From Arthrobacter sp. Soil736 (lineage in GTDB: Bacteria; Actinomycetota; Actinomycetes; Actinomycetales; Micrococcaceae), in contig NZ_LMSB01000034.1 of NCBI RefSeq assembly GCF_001428005.1, positions 63,793 through 127,792 on the forward strand: a stretch of 64,000 bases of DNA. Direction: 5' to 3'. The first letter of the stretch is position 1. Every line of letters begins with the position of its first letter. Both the position numbers and the translations under genes were made by a program. Positions 34,170 through 42,279 of the stretch are shown here, piece after piece. The notes under the pieces were generated by a model that had not been told where the DNA came from, did no database searches, and worked only from the letters and a program-made list of their open reading frames with translations.

Positions 34170-34547
34170 TTAGCCGTTGGGCCGGTGCGGGATGTACTGC
34201 ACCGCCCACTTGTTGCCGTCCGGATCGGCGAAATAGACAAAGTGCCCCCAGGCCTGGACGTCGACGTCGCTGACGTCCACGCCGTTGGCCTTGAGCTGGT
34301 CATGGGCGGCATGAATATCGCTGACCACCAGCTGGAGGCTCGGCGCCGTGCCGGGAGGGGCGTCGTTGAGGCCCTCGCCGATGGCAATCGAGCAGCCGGA
34401 GCCCGGCGGGGTGAGCTGGACGAAGCGGATGCCGTCCATGGGCCGCTCGTCGTAGTCGGCGTTGAAGCCCACCTTGTTGACGTAGAAATCCTTGGCGCGG
34501 TCCACATCGGACACAGGGACAAACACAAGCTCGAGTTTCCAGTCCAT
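34170..34547 (-). CDS. VOC (glyoxalase/bleomycin-resistance fold) protein
   Basis: A 125-residue single VOC domain protein: ELVFVPVSDVDRAKDFYVN, then SLQLVVSDIHAAHDQLKANG and FADPDGNKWAVQYIP. These are the paired beta-alpha-beta-beta-beta modules and the DPDGN ending of the superfamily. Metal ligands cannot be settled from sequence alone. Substrate unknown. Confidence 0.88.
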   Translation of the reverse strand: MDWKLELVFVPVSDVDRAKDFYVNKVGFNADYDERPMDGIRFVQLTPPGSGCSIAIGEGLNDAPPGTAPSLQLVVSDIHAAHDQLKANGVDVSDVDVQAWGHFVYFADPDGNKWAVQYIPHRPNG

Positions 34548-34651
34548 GGTGCACAGGCTAGCCGGGGCTGCTGCGATCCGGAAGACCCGGACCGCCCCGC
34601 TGCCCGACGGCGGGCGGCCGCACCTCGGCCCGCAGTCGGCCCCATACGGAG

Positions 34652-34677
34652 GCCCGCGGGCACGAAGGCCCGCGGGC
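34652..34677 (-). terminator. Hairpin terminator after upp
   Basis: GCCCGCGGGC occurs twice around the 6-base loop ACGAAG. The arm is itself self-complementary, so the two copies pair. It lies just beyond the upp stop on the minus strand. Confidence 0.6.
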
Positions 34678-34682
34678 GCGGG

Positions 34683-35318
34683 TCAGCCGGCGATGCCGTA
34701 CAGGCGGTCTCCGGCGTCGCCCAGGCCGGGCACAATGTAGGCTTTCTCGTTCAGCTTCTCGTCGATGGAAGCCAGGACGATGGTGACGTTGGCGTCCGAG
34801 AGCTCTTCCTCGAGTTTGGCCAGTCCTTCCGGGGCGGCTAGCAGGCAGATGCAGGTGACATCCGAGGCGCCGCGCCTGAACAGGAACTTGATGGCCTCGC
34901 GCAGGGTGCCGCCGGTGGCCAGCATGGGGTCAAGAACGAAGATCTGCCGGTCCGTCAGGTTCTCCGGCAGGCGCTCCGCGTAGGTGATGATGTCCAGGGT
35001 TTCCTCGTCCCGGGCCATGCCCAGGAAGCCGACCTCTGCGGTGGGAACCAGCTTGGTCATTCCTTCGAGCATGCCAAGGCCGGCGCGGAGGATGGGAACC
35101 ACCAGCGGGGTGGGCTTGGTGAACGCGGTGCCGACCGTCGTGGAAACCGGCGTTTCGATGGTGACCGGCTCGGTCCGGACGTCGCGGGTGGCTTCATAGG
35201 CGAGGAGCGTGACGAGTTCCTCGGTCAGCTGGCGGAAAACCGGCGAGGGGGTGTTCTTATTCCGCAGGACGGTGAGTTTGTGGGCGACCAGCGGATGGTC
35301 CACGACGAGTGTGCGCAT
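34683..35318 (-). CDS. upp: Uracil phosphoribosyltransferase
   Basis: A 211-residue enzyme of pyrimidine salvage (uracil + PRPP to UMP). The PRPP-binding loop is IFVLDPMLATGGTLREAI and the uracil-binding end is AYIVPGLGDAGDRLYG. VPILRAGLGMLEG and the N-terminal VDHPLVAHKLTVLRN are family-typical. Length and start are canonical. The PAP2 gene on the same strand ends 12 bases upstream of the upp start. Confidence 0.97.
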   Translation of the reverse strand: MRTLVVDHPLVAHKLTVLRNKNTPSPVFRQLTEELVTLLAYEATRDVRTEPVTIETPVSTTVGTAFTKPTPLVVPILRAGLGMLEGMTKLVPTAEVGFLGMARDEETLDIITYAERLPENLTDRQIFVLDPMLATGGTLREAIKFLFRRGASDVTCICLLAAPEGLAKLEEELSDANVTIVLASIDEKLNEKAYIVPGLGDAGDRLYGIAG

Positions 35319-35330
35319 GCGTCAAAACTA

Positions 35331-36185
35331 TCATCCGGAGCCAGGCCCCCCTCCTCCGCTTCCGTGGTTGCCGCCGGTGCCCGGAGCCCCCTGGCGCGGG
35401 GCGTCTGCGTGGTGCAAGTCTTCCCCGTGCTGCGGTTCCTTGGCGGTCAGGTGGGCAGGGTGCTCGAACGTCGGCGCGGGGCCGGCGTGCTCCCGCCGCC
35501 GGATGACATGGAAGAGCCGGTGGGCGAGGATGACCATGCCGAGCCACGCGAGCCCGAGCAACCATGCCGCGATCACGTCCGTCATCCAGTGGTGGCCAAG
35601 GAACACCCTGCTAAGGCCCATGGCGATGATGAACACGGCCCCCGCGGTGATGACGGAAGCCAGGACCCAGGTCCTGTCGGTTTGGAGGCACATCAGGTAT
35701 ACCACCACGCCGATCACGACGGTGGTGTTGAGGGTGTGGCCGCTGGGAAACGAGGGAGAAAACTCGAACGGCGGCACAGCGTCGATATGGTCCGGGCGGG
35801 TCCGGCCCAGGAGCGTCTTACCGACGGTGGTGGCGGTGGTGGAGACCGCGGCGGCGCCGCCGACGAGGATGAGGGGCCGCCAGCTGCGGCTGACATAGAT
35901 CAGCCAGGCCACGAGGATGCTGGCCAGGATGGGCATGCCGACGCCGCCGCCGATGTTGGTGAACGCCGTGACTGCCGAATCCAGTCCGGGGTTTCGGTAT
36001 TGCTTGGCTATTTCCAGGGCCGGCTGGTCCAGGCCGGACACGCCGTCCTGGTCCACCACGCTTTGATACACCTCGGCTCCGAGCAGCGCCAGGGTGATCA
36101 CCAGGACACCGCCGAAGATGAGCGTGATCCACAGGGCCGCATAGGGACCCAGCCACCGGCCGTATCGATCGATCACGGACGTCAT
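35331..36185 (-). CDS. PAP2-family membrane phosphatase
   Basis: A 284-residue membrane protein with about six hydrophobic segments. The three phosphatase motifs are present: KTLLGRTRP (K-x6-RP), SPSFPSGHTLNTT (PSGH) and SRVFLGHHWMTDV (SR-x5-H-x3-D). Such enzymes dephosphorylate lipid phosphates such as undecaprenyl pyrophosphate on the outer face. The last about 60 residues are a polar His/Pro/Gly-rich tail. It ends 12 bases upstream of upp and is divergent from tadA. Confidence 0.9.
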   Translation of the reverse strand: MTSVIDRYGRWLGPYAALWITLIFGGVLVITLALLGAEVYQSVVDQDGVSGLDQPALEIAKQYRNPGLDSAVTAFTNIGGGVGMPILASILVAWLIYVSRSWRPLILVGGAAAVSTTATTVGKTLLGRTRPDHIDAVPPFEFSPSFPSGHTLNTTVVIGVVVYLMCLQTDRTWVLASVITAGAVFIIAMGLSRVFLGHHWMTDVIAAWLLGLAWLGMVILAHRLFHVIRRREHAGPAPTFEHPAHLTAKEPQHGEDLHHADAPRQGAPGTGGNHGSGGGGPGSG

Positions 36186-36240
36186 CTTCTTTCCCGTTCT
36201 CCCGGCGGTGCGCTGTCAGAAGCTAAGTATCCTTAGAAAC

Positions 36241-36246
36241 TATCAT
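36241..36246 (+). promoter_or_regulatory. -10 box of a probable leaderless promoter for tadA
   Basis: TATCAT lies exactly at -12 to -7 from the ATG at 36253, with no Shine-Dalgarno sequence. It is consistent with the other leaderless promoters in this window. Confidence 0.45.
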
Positions 36247-36252
36247 TGACAC

Positions 36253-36810
36253 ATGGGACCGGCAGATCCGCAACACTTGGAATGGATGGGCCTTGCCCTG
36301 GAGGAAGCCCGGCGGGCGCTGACCACTGAGGACGTGCCCATCGGTGCCGTTGTGATCGGTCCCGACGGCACGGTGCTCGGTTCGGGGCGCAACGAACGGG
36401 AGGCGCACGGGGACCCCACTGCCCATGCGGAAGTGGTGGCCATCCGTGAGGCGGCCGCCCGGCTCCGCGAGCGTTCCGTCCTCGACGGCGGGCTCGGCGA
36501 CGGCTGGCGGCTCGAGGACTGCACGCTCGTGGTGACGCTGGAGCCGTGCGCCATGTGTGCCGGGGCTATCGTGCTTGCGCGGATCCACCGCGTGGTGTTC
36601 GGGGCCTGGGACGAGAAGGCCGGCGCGGCCGGATCCGTCTTCGATATCCTCCGCGAGCGCCGCCTCAATCACTGGGTGGAGGTCTACGCGGGGGTGCAGG
36701 AAGAGGAATGCGGTGCGCTGCTCCGGGAGTTCTTCAGCGCGCACCGGAGCGGCGAATCCGGCCGCCCGCAGCCGGCCGACGGATCCGGGGATCCTTCGCC
36801 GGTGGCCTAG
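36253..36810 (+). CDS. tadA: tRNA-specific adenosine deaminase TadA
   Basis: A 185-residue zinc deaminase that converts the wobble adenosine of tRNA-Arg(ACG) to inosine, the same tRNA encoded at 11877. The active-site HAE is in PTAHAEVVAIREA and the zinc cysteines are in VTLEPCAMCAGAIVLARI (PC-x2-C). GAWDEKAGAAGSVFDIL and NHWVEVYAGV are TadA-typical. The last 20 residues are a Ser/Gly/Pro extension. The stop overlaps the convergent gene by a shared CTAG. Confidence 0.95.
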   Translation: MGPADPQHLEWMGLALEEARRALTTEDVPIGAVVIGPDGTVLGSGRNEREAHGDPTAHAEVVAIREAAARLRERSVLDGGLGDGWRLEDCTLVVTLEPCAMCAGAIVLARIHRVVFGAWDEKAGAAGSVFDILRERRLNHWVEVYAGVQEEECGALLREFFSAHRSGESGRPQPADGSGDPSPVA

Positions 36811-38075
36811 CCGTTAGCGGCATCCAGCGCGTCGATCCGCTCCTGCCGCGACGCCACCGAATCCAGGCTGAAGGAACGGAAATCGCCCAGGTCCTCCTGG
36901 ATCCAGGCCTCCACCTCAGCGATGCGCTGCTTCGCGGCGGCGGTGGGGCCATGGAAGAGCCAGTACGCGATCCTCGCCCTGCCGGAATCGTACTGCCACA
37001 GGCCGATGATCCTGCCGCGGTCAAGAATCGGGTGGTCCGGCAGGTCGGCCTGCAGCGCAAGGGTGGAGTTCAGCACCTTTTTGTCCCGGTCCTCCTCGGC
37101 GAAGAGGTCGGCGGAGTTCCGCCGCTGCAGGACGAGCGAGTCGGTTCCGGCCAGCAGCTGGATCTGCTCCTCTTCCGGCGGCCCAAACGCAGCGAGGCTT
37201 TCGACGTCGTCGGGCAGCATCCAGAGCACGTCGCCGCCGGCGGTGGGCTGTTCCACCGCTCCGACGCCGGCCAGTGCAGCCTTGCTGTGGGCCACGGTGA
37301 AGCCGGTGAACCACTGGGACTGTTTGAGGGTGGCGCCGCCCGTCCAGCCCAGGTAGCGGCCGATCAGCTCGGTCCGGGCATCCTCCGGGCCGAGCGTGCC
37401 GGGCGGCAGCGCCCAGAGGGTGTAGGCGTAGCGCTGCTGGTCCAGGCGCCCGTTGACGGGGAGCCGGCGGATCCGGCCGTCTGCCTGCAGCAGTCCCAGG
37501 GCCGTGGGCAGGGTGGTGGCCACGCCCTTCTTCTTGCCCTCCTCCCCGAGGTTCCGGACCGATTCGCCCAGCTCATCCTTGAGCTGTTTGGGATCCATCG
37601 GGCCCTCAGCCTCCGAGAGCACGTGCAGGATCTGCTCCTCGAGAAGCGTCATCTCGCCTCTGTCCACGCCCAGCCTGCCCAGCACCCTGAAGGCTTCTTC
37701 CGCGTTCTTGCCCAGGCTCAGGGCCCAGCCAAAGTCCTCCCGGCCCAGGACGTACGTGCAGCCGCGCGCCGTGGGAAGCTCGTGGATCCTCAGGTCAAGG
37801 ACGTCCTGGTCTACCTGGTCGCGGCGGATCCCCGCGCGGGCGAACAGGGTGAGGTACGGGTTGGCGCCGCCCACCGACCTCGCCCAGCCTGCCCGGGCGA
37901 GCACTTCTTCCGTGGTCGCACCGGCGAGCGTGCCGTCCAGCCCCTGCCTGTGCCAGGCCCAGGCGCGGAGCAGTTGCGGCGTCAGGTCCGCTGCGTTGAG
38001 TCCTGCAGCGGAGAATCCTGCCGTATTGAGGCTCCCAGAGGACGAGACGTGGATAGTCATGCGCTCATTGTCCAC
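36807..38075 (-). CDS. AlkZ/YcaQ-like winged-helix DNA-glycosylase-family protein
   Basis: This protein of about 422 residues resembles the HTH_42 (winged-helix, PF06224) family that includes the crosslink glycosylases AlkZ and YcaQ. Seen: LLRAWAWHRQGLDG, ARAGWARSVGGANPYLTLFAR, QWFTGFTVAHSKAALAG, LLAGTDSLVLQRR, and PDHPILDRGRIIGLWQYDSG near the end. The start is uncertain: GTG at 38075 has GGAAGG eight bases upstream, while ATGs at 38081 and 38060 are also possible. It overlaps the stop of the GT4 gene upstream and shares CTAG with the tadA stop. The characteristic QxQ or QxD active-site motif was not identified, so enzymatic activity is unproven. Confidence 0.7.
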   Translation of the reverse strand: MDNERMTIHVSSSGSLNTAGFSAAGLNAADLTPQLLRAWAWHRQGLDGTLAGATTEEVLARAGWARSVGGANPYLTLFARAGIRRDQVDQDVLDLRIHELPTARGCTYVLGREDFGWALSLGKNAEEAFRVLGRLGVDRGEMTLLEEQILHVLSEAEGPMDPKQLKDELGESVRNLGEEGKKKGVATTLPTALGLLQADGRIRRLPVNGRLDQQRYAYTLWALPPGTLGPEDARTELIGRYLGWTGGATLKQSQWFTGFTVAHSKAALAGVGAVEQPTAGGDVLWMLPDDVESLAAFGPPEEEQIQLLAGTDSLVLQRRNSADLFAEEDRDKKVLNSTLALQADLPDHPILDRGRIIGLWQYDSGRARIAYWLFHGPTAAAKQRIAEVEAWIQEDLGDFRSFSLDSVASRQERIDALDAANG

Positions 38076-39168
38076 CAGCATCCCCTTCCGAGGAATGGCG
38101 GGCATCCGGCGACCCGCCGGCCACGATGCCGAGGACCAGCCGGGCAGTGCTGTCCCAGCCGGGGAGACGTTCCCTGGCTGCGAGCGCCGCCCGGCGCCAT
38201 TCGGCGCGCACGTCAGGCCGCGTGAGCCAGTTGCGCAGCACCGCTGCCAGCGGTGCCGGGTCCGTGTCCAGCCCGACGGCGTCCCCCGGCAGGGCGGGTT
38301 CGCCCGCCGCGTGCGGATCCGAACCGACGGCCAGCGCTTCCACGGCTCCCGTGCCGCTGCGGACGACCGCCGGCACGCCGTGCGCCAGCGACTCGGTGAC
38401 CACCATGCCGAAGGCCTCCACCCGCGAGATCAGCAGGCTCAGGTCCGCTGCCTGCCAGGCCTGTTCGAGGTCCGCTCCCGTCAGTTCGCCGCCGACGCGC
38501 ACCCTGCTGCCCAGCCCGTAGTCCTCCACCGCGGCTTTGACCCGCCGCGCGTAGTCAGGGTCCGCCTCATCCGAACCAACGAGGGCGGCAGTCCACGGCA
38601 GGTCCGCCAGCAGGGCAAGCGCTCCGAGCAGCAGGAGCTGGTCCTTGTTCGGGAGCAAGGCGGCCACGGAGAGCAGGTGCGGGGGCTCCGAGCCCGCGGC
38701 CGGTTCTGCCGGGTCAGTCCCGGGCAGTGCCACATGCACGTTGGTCGCGCCGTGGCGTCGGGTGATCTCAGCGGCCACGGAGCCGCTGGTGCAGATCACG
38801 CCTGCGGCCGCGCGGAGGGCACGGATCTCCAGCTCCGGGTGGTCGATCAGGGGCATGTGCAGCAGGATCCACGGGCGCCCCGCGCTGGTTTCAACGGCCT
38901 CGAGGGCCTCGGGGGCGCCGGACGCGACGAGCCCGTCCACGATCGTCACCGCATTGCCCGTTACGGTTCCCGGCCCGAGCAGGCCAGCCAGCCGCCGTCG
39001 TTCTTCACTGCTGCCTACGGGCCAGGCGCCGTCCACCGATTCGATGGCAGCACTGACGCCCAGCCGGCGTAAACCCTGCACCAGCGACGCGTTGTACACG
39101 TTGCCGCCGGAGTTGTGGAGGATGTTGCCGGGAACAAGAAGCCGGACGGCCGGCAGAGGAGATTCCAT
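38065..39168 (-). CDS. GT4-type glycosyltransferase
   Basis: A 367-residue GT-B glycosyltransferase. The N-terminal loop VRLLVPGNILHNSGGNVYN precedes the first Rossmann half. The second half has HLLSVAALLPNKDQLLLLGAL, AALVGSDEADPDY and the donor-binding EAFGMVVTESLAHGVPAV (E-x7-E), a GT4 hallmark. It begins six bases after the PTPS-like gene, as the third gene of a tight cluster with the MDR dehydrogenase. The acceptor is unknown; the neighbour suggests a pterin-like or small aromatic aglycone, which is only inference. Confidence 0.82.
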   Translation of the reverse strand: MESPLPAVRLLVPGNILHNSGGNVYNASLVQGLRRLGVSAAIESVDGAWPVGSSEERRRLAGLLGPGTVTGNAVTIVDGLVASGAPEALEAVETSAGRPWILLHMPLIDHPELEIRALRAAAGVICTSGSVAAEITRRHGATNVHVALPGTDPAEPAAGSEPPHLLSVAALLPNKDQLLLLGALALLADLPWTAALVGSDEADPDYARRVKAAVEDYGLGSRVRVGGELTGADLEQAWQAADLSLLISRVEAFGMVVTESLAHGVPAVVRSGTGAVEALAVGSDPHAAGEPALPGDAVGLDTDPAPLAAVLRNWLTRPDVRAEWRRAALAARERLPGWDSTARLVLGIVAGGSPDARHSSEGDAGGQ

Positions 39169-39174
39169 GAGCAG

Positions 39175-39576
39175 CTACACCACTTGGGAGAGATCAAGGG
39201 CGTAGGACGCCCAGGCATCGGGGTTTTCACGCAGGGTGACGTCCAGGCCGGCCAGTTCGCGGCCGTCGTCGTCCTCACGGATGCTCCCCGCCACGGCCTC
39301 CGCGATGTACTGGGCCAGCGCCTCGGTGGTGCTCAGCTTGCCGGCGAAATCCGGGTGCTCGTCCAGGTTGCGGTAATTGAGCCCGGCGAGCACCTCCTCG
39401 AGGATGCCGCCGGCGGCGCCGATGTCCAGGACGATGGCGTTGCCGTTGAGGGCCCGACGGCGGAATGTCACCTCTGCGACAAAGGTGGCCCCGTGCAGGC
39501 CCTGGGCCGGGCCGAACGCCTCCCGGGGAAGGCTGTGGGCGATCATGAAGTGGCGTCGGACGGTCAGGCTGAACAC
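39175..39576 (-). CDS. 6-pyruvoyl/6-carboxytetrahydropterin synthase-like protein, catalytic residues lost
   Basis: A 133-residue protein of the tunnelling-fold PTPS/QueD family: HFMIAHSLPREAF, LHGATFVAEVTF, LNYRNLDEHPDF, LSTTEALAQYIAEAV. Aligned by eye to QueD, the first two zinc histidines (AHSL, LHG) are kept. The third of HGH has become Ala (HGA), the catalytic Cys before the LHG motif is absent, and the LDHH Asp/His pair is LNYR. The canonical reaction is therefore unlikely. It sits three bases downstream of an MDR dehydrogenase and six bases upstream of a GT4 transferase. It may be a repurposed binding protein or a different enzyme. Confidence 0.72.
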   Translation of the reverse strand: MFSLTVRRHFMIAHSLPREAFGPAQGLHGATFVAEVTFRRRALNGNAIVLDIGAAGGILEEVLAGLNYRNLDEHPDFAGKLSTTEALAQYIAEAVAGSIREDDDGRELAGLDVTLRENPDAWASYALDLSQVV

Positions 39577-39579
39577 TGG

Positions 39580-40587
39580 TTACCTCGGGGTTTCTGTGGT
39601 CGGGTATTCGATGACGTGGCACAGCGCCTCGAGGGCGCCGTCCGAAAGCTGCTGGACGACGTCGGGCAGCTCCCTGAACGCGGAAGTGCCCGTGAGGAAG
39701 GCGTCGAAGACAGGGTCTGTCAGCAGGGCCGCCGCGATCTCGAGGCGGTCGGCGTTGGTGCGGCGGTGCCGGCGCGCCCTGGCGACGGCGCCCACCTGGC
39801 TCGCACGGATGGACAGCCGCCGGGCGTGGAAGTCTTCCCCCAGCGGCAGGCTGACGCGCCGGTCCGCGTACCAGGACATCTCGATGATCTCGCCTTCGTC
39901 CCCCACGAGCTTGAGGCTGCGCTCCAGGCCGCTTTCCGAGGCGGAACAGTGGAACACGATGTCGCAGTCCGGAAGGGCGTCGTCCGGGTGCGCGAAGTCC
40001 ACTCCCAGGGCTTCGGCAAGTTCCTTCCGCGCGGGGTCCAGGTCCACCAGCTGCAGCCTCGCCAGGGGAAACGTGCGCAGCAGCGTGGCCACCATGCCGC
40101 CCACCAGTCCGGCGCCGATCACCGCGATGCGGTCGCCGAGCCTCGGCCCCGCCTCCCACAGGCCGTTGACGGCGGTCTCCACCGTGCCGGTGAGCACCGC
40201 GCGGCGGGGAGGAACGCCGTCGGGAACGCGGGTGAGGGAGGAGACCGGGACGACGTACCGGTCCTGATGCGGATGGAGGCAGAACACGGTCTGGCCCGCC
40301 CAGTCCTCGGGCCCTTCCTCCACAACGCCCACGGAAAGGTATCCGAACTTCACCGGCCAGGGGAAAATGCCTTCCTGGTGCGGGGCCCTCATCTGCTCGG
40401 CAACGCAGGGCGGAACGGACGCATGGTGCACCACGAGTTCGGTCCCTTTGCTGATTCCCGAATACAGCGTCCGGACCAGCGCCTCCCCGGGGCCGGGCAC
40501 GGGCAGGCGCTCGGCGCGGAGCTCGCCGTGGTCGGGGCCGACGGTCCAATATGCCGTTGCTTCTGCAGGTTGCTGGGAAGTAGTCAT
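39580..40587 (-). CDS. Zinc-less MDR alcohol-dehydrogenase-like oxidoreductase
   Basis: A 335-residue medium-chain dehydrogenase. The cofactor motif is DRIAVIGAGLVGGMVATLL. The N-terminal catalytic domain has YSGISKGTELVVHH in the place where zinc ADHs carry the first Cys ligand. This SGIS(K/R)GTE form is known from BchC-like MDRs that lack the catalytic zinc. CDIVFHCSASESGLERSL and RRLSIRASQVGAVARARR are family-typical. It is the first gene of a three-gene cluster with the PTPS-like and GT4 genes. The substrate is unknown. Confidence 0.8.
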   Translation of the reverse strand: MTTSQQPAEATAYWTVGPDHGELRAERLPVPGPGEALVRTLYSGISKGTELVVHHASVPPCVAEQMRAPHQEGIFPWPVKFGYLSVGVVEEGPEDWAGQTVFCLHPHQDRYVVPVSSLTRVPDGVPPRRAVLTGTVETAVNGLWEAGPRLGDRIAVIGAGLVGGMVATLLRTFPLARLQLVDLDPARKELAEALGVDFAHPDDALPDCDIVFHCSASESGLERSLKLVGDEGEIIEMSWYADRRVSLPLGEDFHARRLSIRASQVGAVARARRHRRTNADRLEIAAALLTDPVFDAFLTGTSAFRELPDVVQQLSDGALEALCHVIEYPTTETPR

Positions 40588-40712
40588 CTTGCTGATGAAT
40601 CTAGTGCCCGGCCGCGCGGGCGGGAAGAACCGGACCGGCGTGGCCGCATGGCGGACGCCCGGAAAGCGCCGTTTTGTGGATGCGTGCCTTGCTCCGGTAC
40701 CCTATACAGGTT

Positions 40713-40799
40713 GGTGACGTGTCCGAGCGGCCGAAGGTGCAACACTCGAAATGTTGTTTGGTGTCAAAGCCAACGTGGGTTCAAATCCCACCGTCACCG
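40713..40799 (+). tRNA. tRNA-Ser (anticodon CGA)
   Basis: A class II tRNA of 87 nt. The acceptor arms are GGTGACG and CGTCACC, and the anticodon stem CAACA/TGTTG holds the loop CTCGAAA, giving anticodon CGA. The T-arm is GTGGGTTCAAATCCCAC. The discriminator is G40799, and CCA appears to be encoded at 40800-40802, unlike the other two tRNAs here. Confidence 0.94.
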
Positions 40800-40810
40800 C
40801 CAAATAGCGA

Positions 40811-40849
40811 GGCCCCTGCTTCCCTTTGTTTACAAGGGAAGCAGGGGCC
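40811..40849 (+). terminator. tRNA-Ser terminator, copy 1 of a repeated hairpin
   Basis: GGCCCCTGCTTCCCTT and AAGGGAAGCAGGGGCC pair around TGTTTAC; CTGCTTTAT follows. Apart from one extra T it is the reverse complement of the hairpin at 42894-42931. Confidence 0.75.
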
Positions 40850-40939
40850 TCTGCTTTATCCGCACCGGCGAACCAACTCATGTTGTCCTCATAGACACGG
40901 GCCGACCGAAGATAGCCGCCACGCTCTCCGGTGACGACG

Positions 40940-41185
40940 TGCTGGTGAAAGCAGTCATCCAGCGGGCCTGGACGCTCAGTGGGCCGATGTCGCCAACATG
41001 TACATCGACAAGCACCCCTACTACGGCCAAAAACTCGAGGAACTGCTGGCACCTCGAAGGCGACTCATCAGAAGGGATCGACACCGTAGCTTTCATCAAT
41101 GCCACCGTGTTCCATCTGGATAAGCCCGGCGAACTCAGCGGCTACTATGACCGACTCCCGGATCCAAGACGTAGCAGCCGGCTAG
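40940..41185 (+). pseudogene. Decayed coding fragments
   Basis: Protein-like sequence occurs in shifting frames: DAQWADVANMYIDKHPYYGQ, then, after a break, GIDTVAFINATVFHLDKPGE up to a TAG. No single frame spans both, and no start or ribosome-binding site is present. This looks like a degraded gene of unknown family just downstream of tRNA-Ser. Confidence 0.35.
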
Positions 41186-41374
41186 TCACTGCTCTGCCGG
41201 CTGCTCTTGCGACACCCACTTAGCTGCGGCCTCAGTTGGGTCGGGTTCTTGACTCGCGTGTCTGAAGGTCAAGTCGTACCTGCCCCCAGGAAGTTCTATC
41301 GGGAACTCCGATAATTCTCGAAGCTCAGACTTACTGTCCTTGTCTCCACCTTGGTAGGTCACGTGCAGCCTCAT
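41186..41374 (-). CDS. Small hypothetical ORF (62 residues)
   Basis: An unrecognised 62-residue polar protein (MRLHVTYQGGDKDSKSELRE) ending SQEQPAEQ. It has beta-strand-like N-terminal residues and PIELPGGRYDLTF. There is no strong ribosome-binding site and it lies in a decayed region, so it may be a gene remnant. Confidence 0.35.
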   Translation of the reverse strand: MRLHVTYQGGDKDSKSELRELSEFPIELPGGRYDLTFRHASQEPDPTEAAAKWVSQEQPAEQ

Positions 41375-41484
41375 AGCCGCAACGGTAGAACAACTGCTGA
41401 CTCTTAGAAAGACCCCTCGTGTTCGGGGCAGCGCGTGCGTCCCTCACGCACGACGAGTAGCTCTACACCGACCCACATTTTGAA

Positions 41485-41527
41485 CGAAGGCCCCCGCCGA
41501 GTCACCCAATCAGCGCCGGGGCCTTCG
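41485..41527. terminator. Hairpin in the decayed region
   Basis: CGAAGGCCCC and GGGGCCTTCG pair around a 23-base loop; GCCTTTAA follows on the + side. No clear upstream gene is associated; it may be left over from an element. Confidence 0.5.
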
Positions 41528-41601
41528 GCCTTTAACCCCAACCACGAACCAGTAGCCCCGCTCATGGCGGGCTTTCTTGTACCCAAAAACAGAGGAAAAC
41601 A

Positions 41602-41997
41602 ATGCCGCTCTACGCCAACGGCTTCCGCCCTGCCTTCTCGCACGAGACTCTGGATCGTGTGGCCTGGCTCGGCGCCGGGTTCACGGGCTTTGTCACCTCC
41701 TATGAGGGTATGAAGCAGGTCGCTGTTGACGCGCAAGCCGCAGCAGAAGCAGCAGCTGCAACGGCAGGGGCAGACGCCGCAGCTACAGCAACAGCCGCCA
41801 TCGGCACCGCCACGGACGAAGCCGAAGCAGCAGCGACGAGTGCAGCCCGCGGCGCGCTGTTCCTGGCCGTTCCGAGCGACGGGACCATGGCTGTAGCCAC
41901 GCTCTCCTCCGCGCATGTGTTCTTGCACAGGCTCGGCGGAAAGTGGAACTACTCGGCGGCAACCCAAATCGCCAAACGGGTTCATAAGACCGGTTAA
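41602..41997 (+). CDS. Ala-rich orphan protein in the decayed island
   Basis: A 131-residue protein, MPLYANGFRPAFSHETLDRV followed by VAWLGAGFTGFVTSYEGMK, an Ala/Thr-rich helical middle, and an end ALFLAVPSDGTMAVATLSSA. A good GAGGAAAAC ribosome-binding site lies six bases upstream, and a hairpin precedes the gene. I recognise no family; the helix-rich middle and isolated setting resemble phage structural or tail-associated proteins, but this is only an impression. Confidence 0.5.
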   Translation: MPLYANGFRPAFSHETLDRVAWLGAGFTGFVTSYEGMKQVAVDAQAAAEAAAATAGADAAATATAAIGTATDEAEAAATSAARGALFLAVPSDGTMAVATLSSAHVFLHRLGGKWNYSAATQIAKRVHKTG

Positions 41998-42190
41998 GTG
42001 CCCTAGCTGAGTGCGGTGGCCCGCTCGGCCCCAAAGAGTCGGGCAGGCCACCTACCGAAGCCATAGATGTTCGAGTACGCCGTTACGGCAACGGTAGATG
42101 GATGATACGACAGGCAGGCAAACGGTTGGCGCTGGCCGGCGGCCTATTCAAGTTGAGTGACTAACCTACGGCCCGGTAGCTTCGAAAACG

Positions 42191-42225
42191 GCAACCTCCG
42201 CATGTCCCCCATGTGCGGAGGTTGC
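42191..42225. terminator. Hairpin in the decayed region
   Basis: GCAACCTCCGCA and TGCGGAGGTTGC form a perfect 12-bp stem with an 11-base loop, followed by TTCGTT. No gene end is adjacent. Confidence 0.5.
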
Positions 42226-42279
42226 TTCGTTAACTACCATGCCCGCCTACTCGCGGGGGTTCTTCGTTACCCACCTACA

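Noticed and set aside
33510..34170. + strand frames opposite the HAD phosphatase
   Set aside because: Antisense shadows; all four HAD motifs are on the minus strand.
39115..41223. Long + strand open frame over the MDR cluster and tRNA-Ser
   Set aside because: It crosses a tRNA and is antisense to three well-supported genes.
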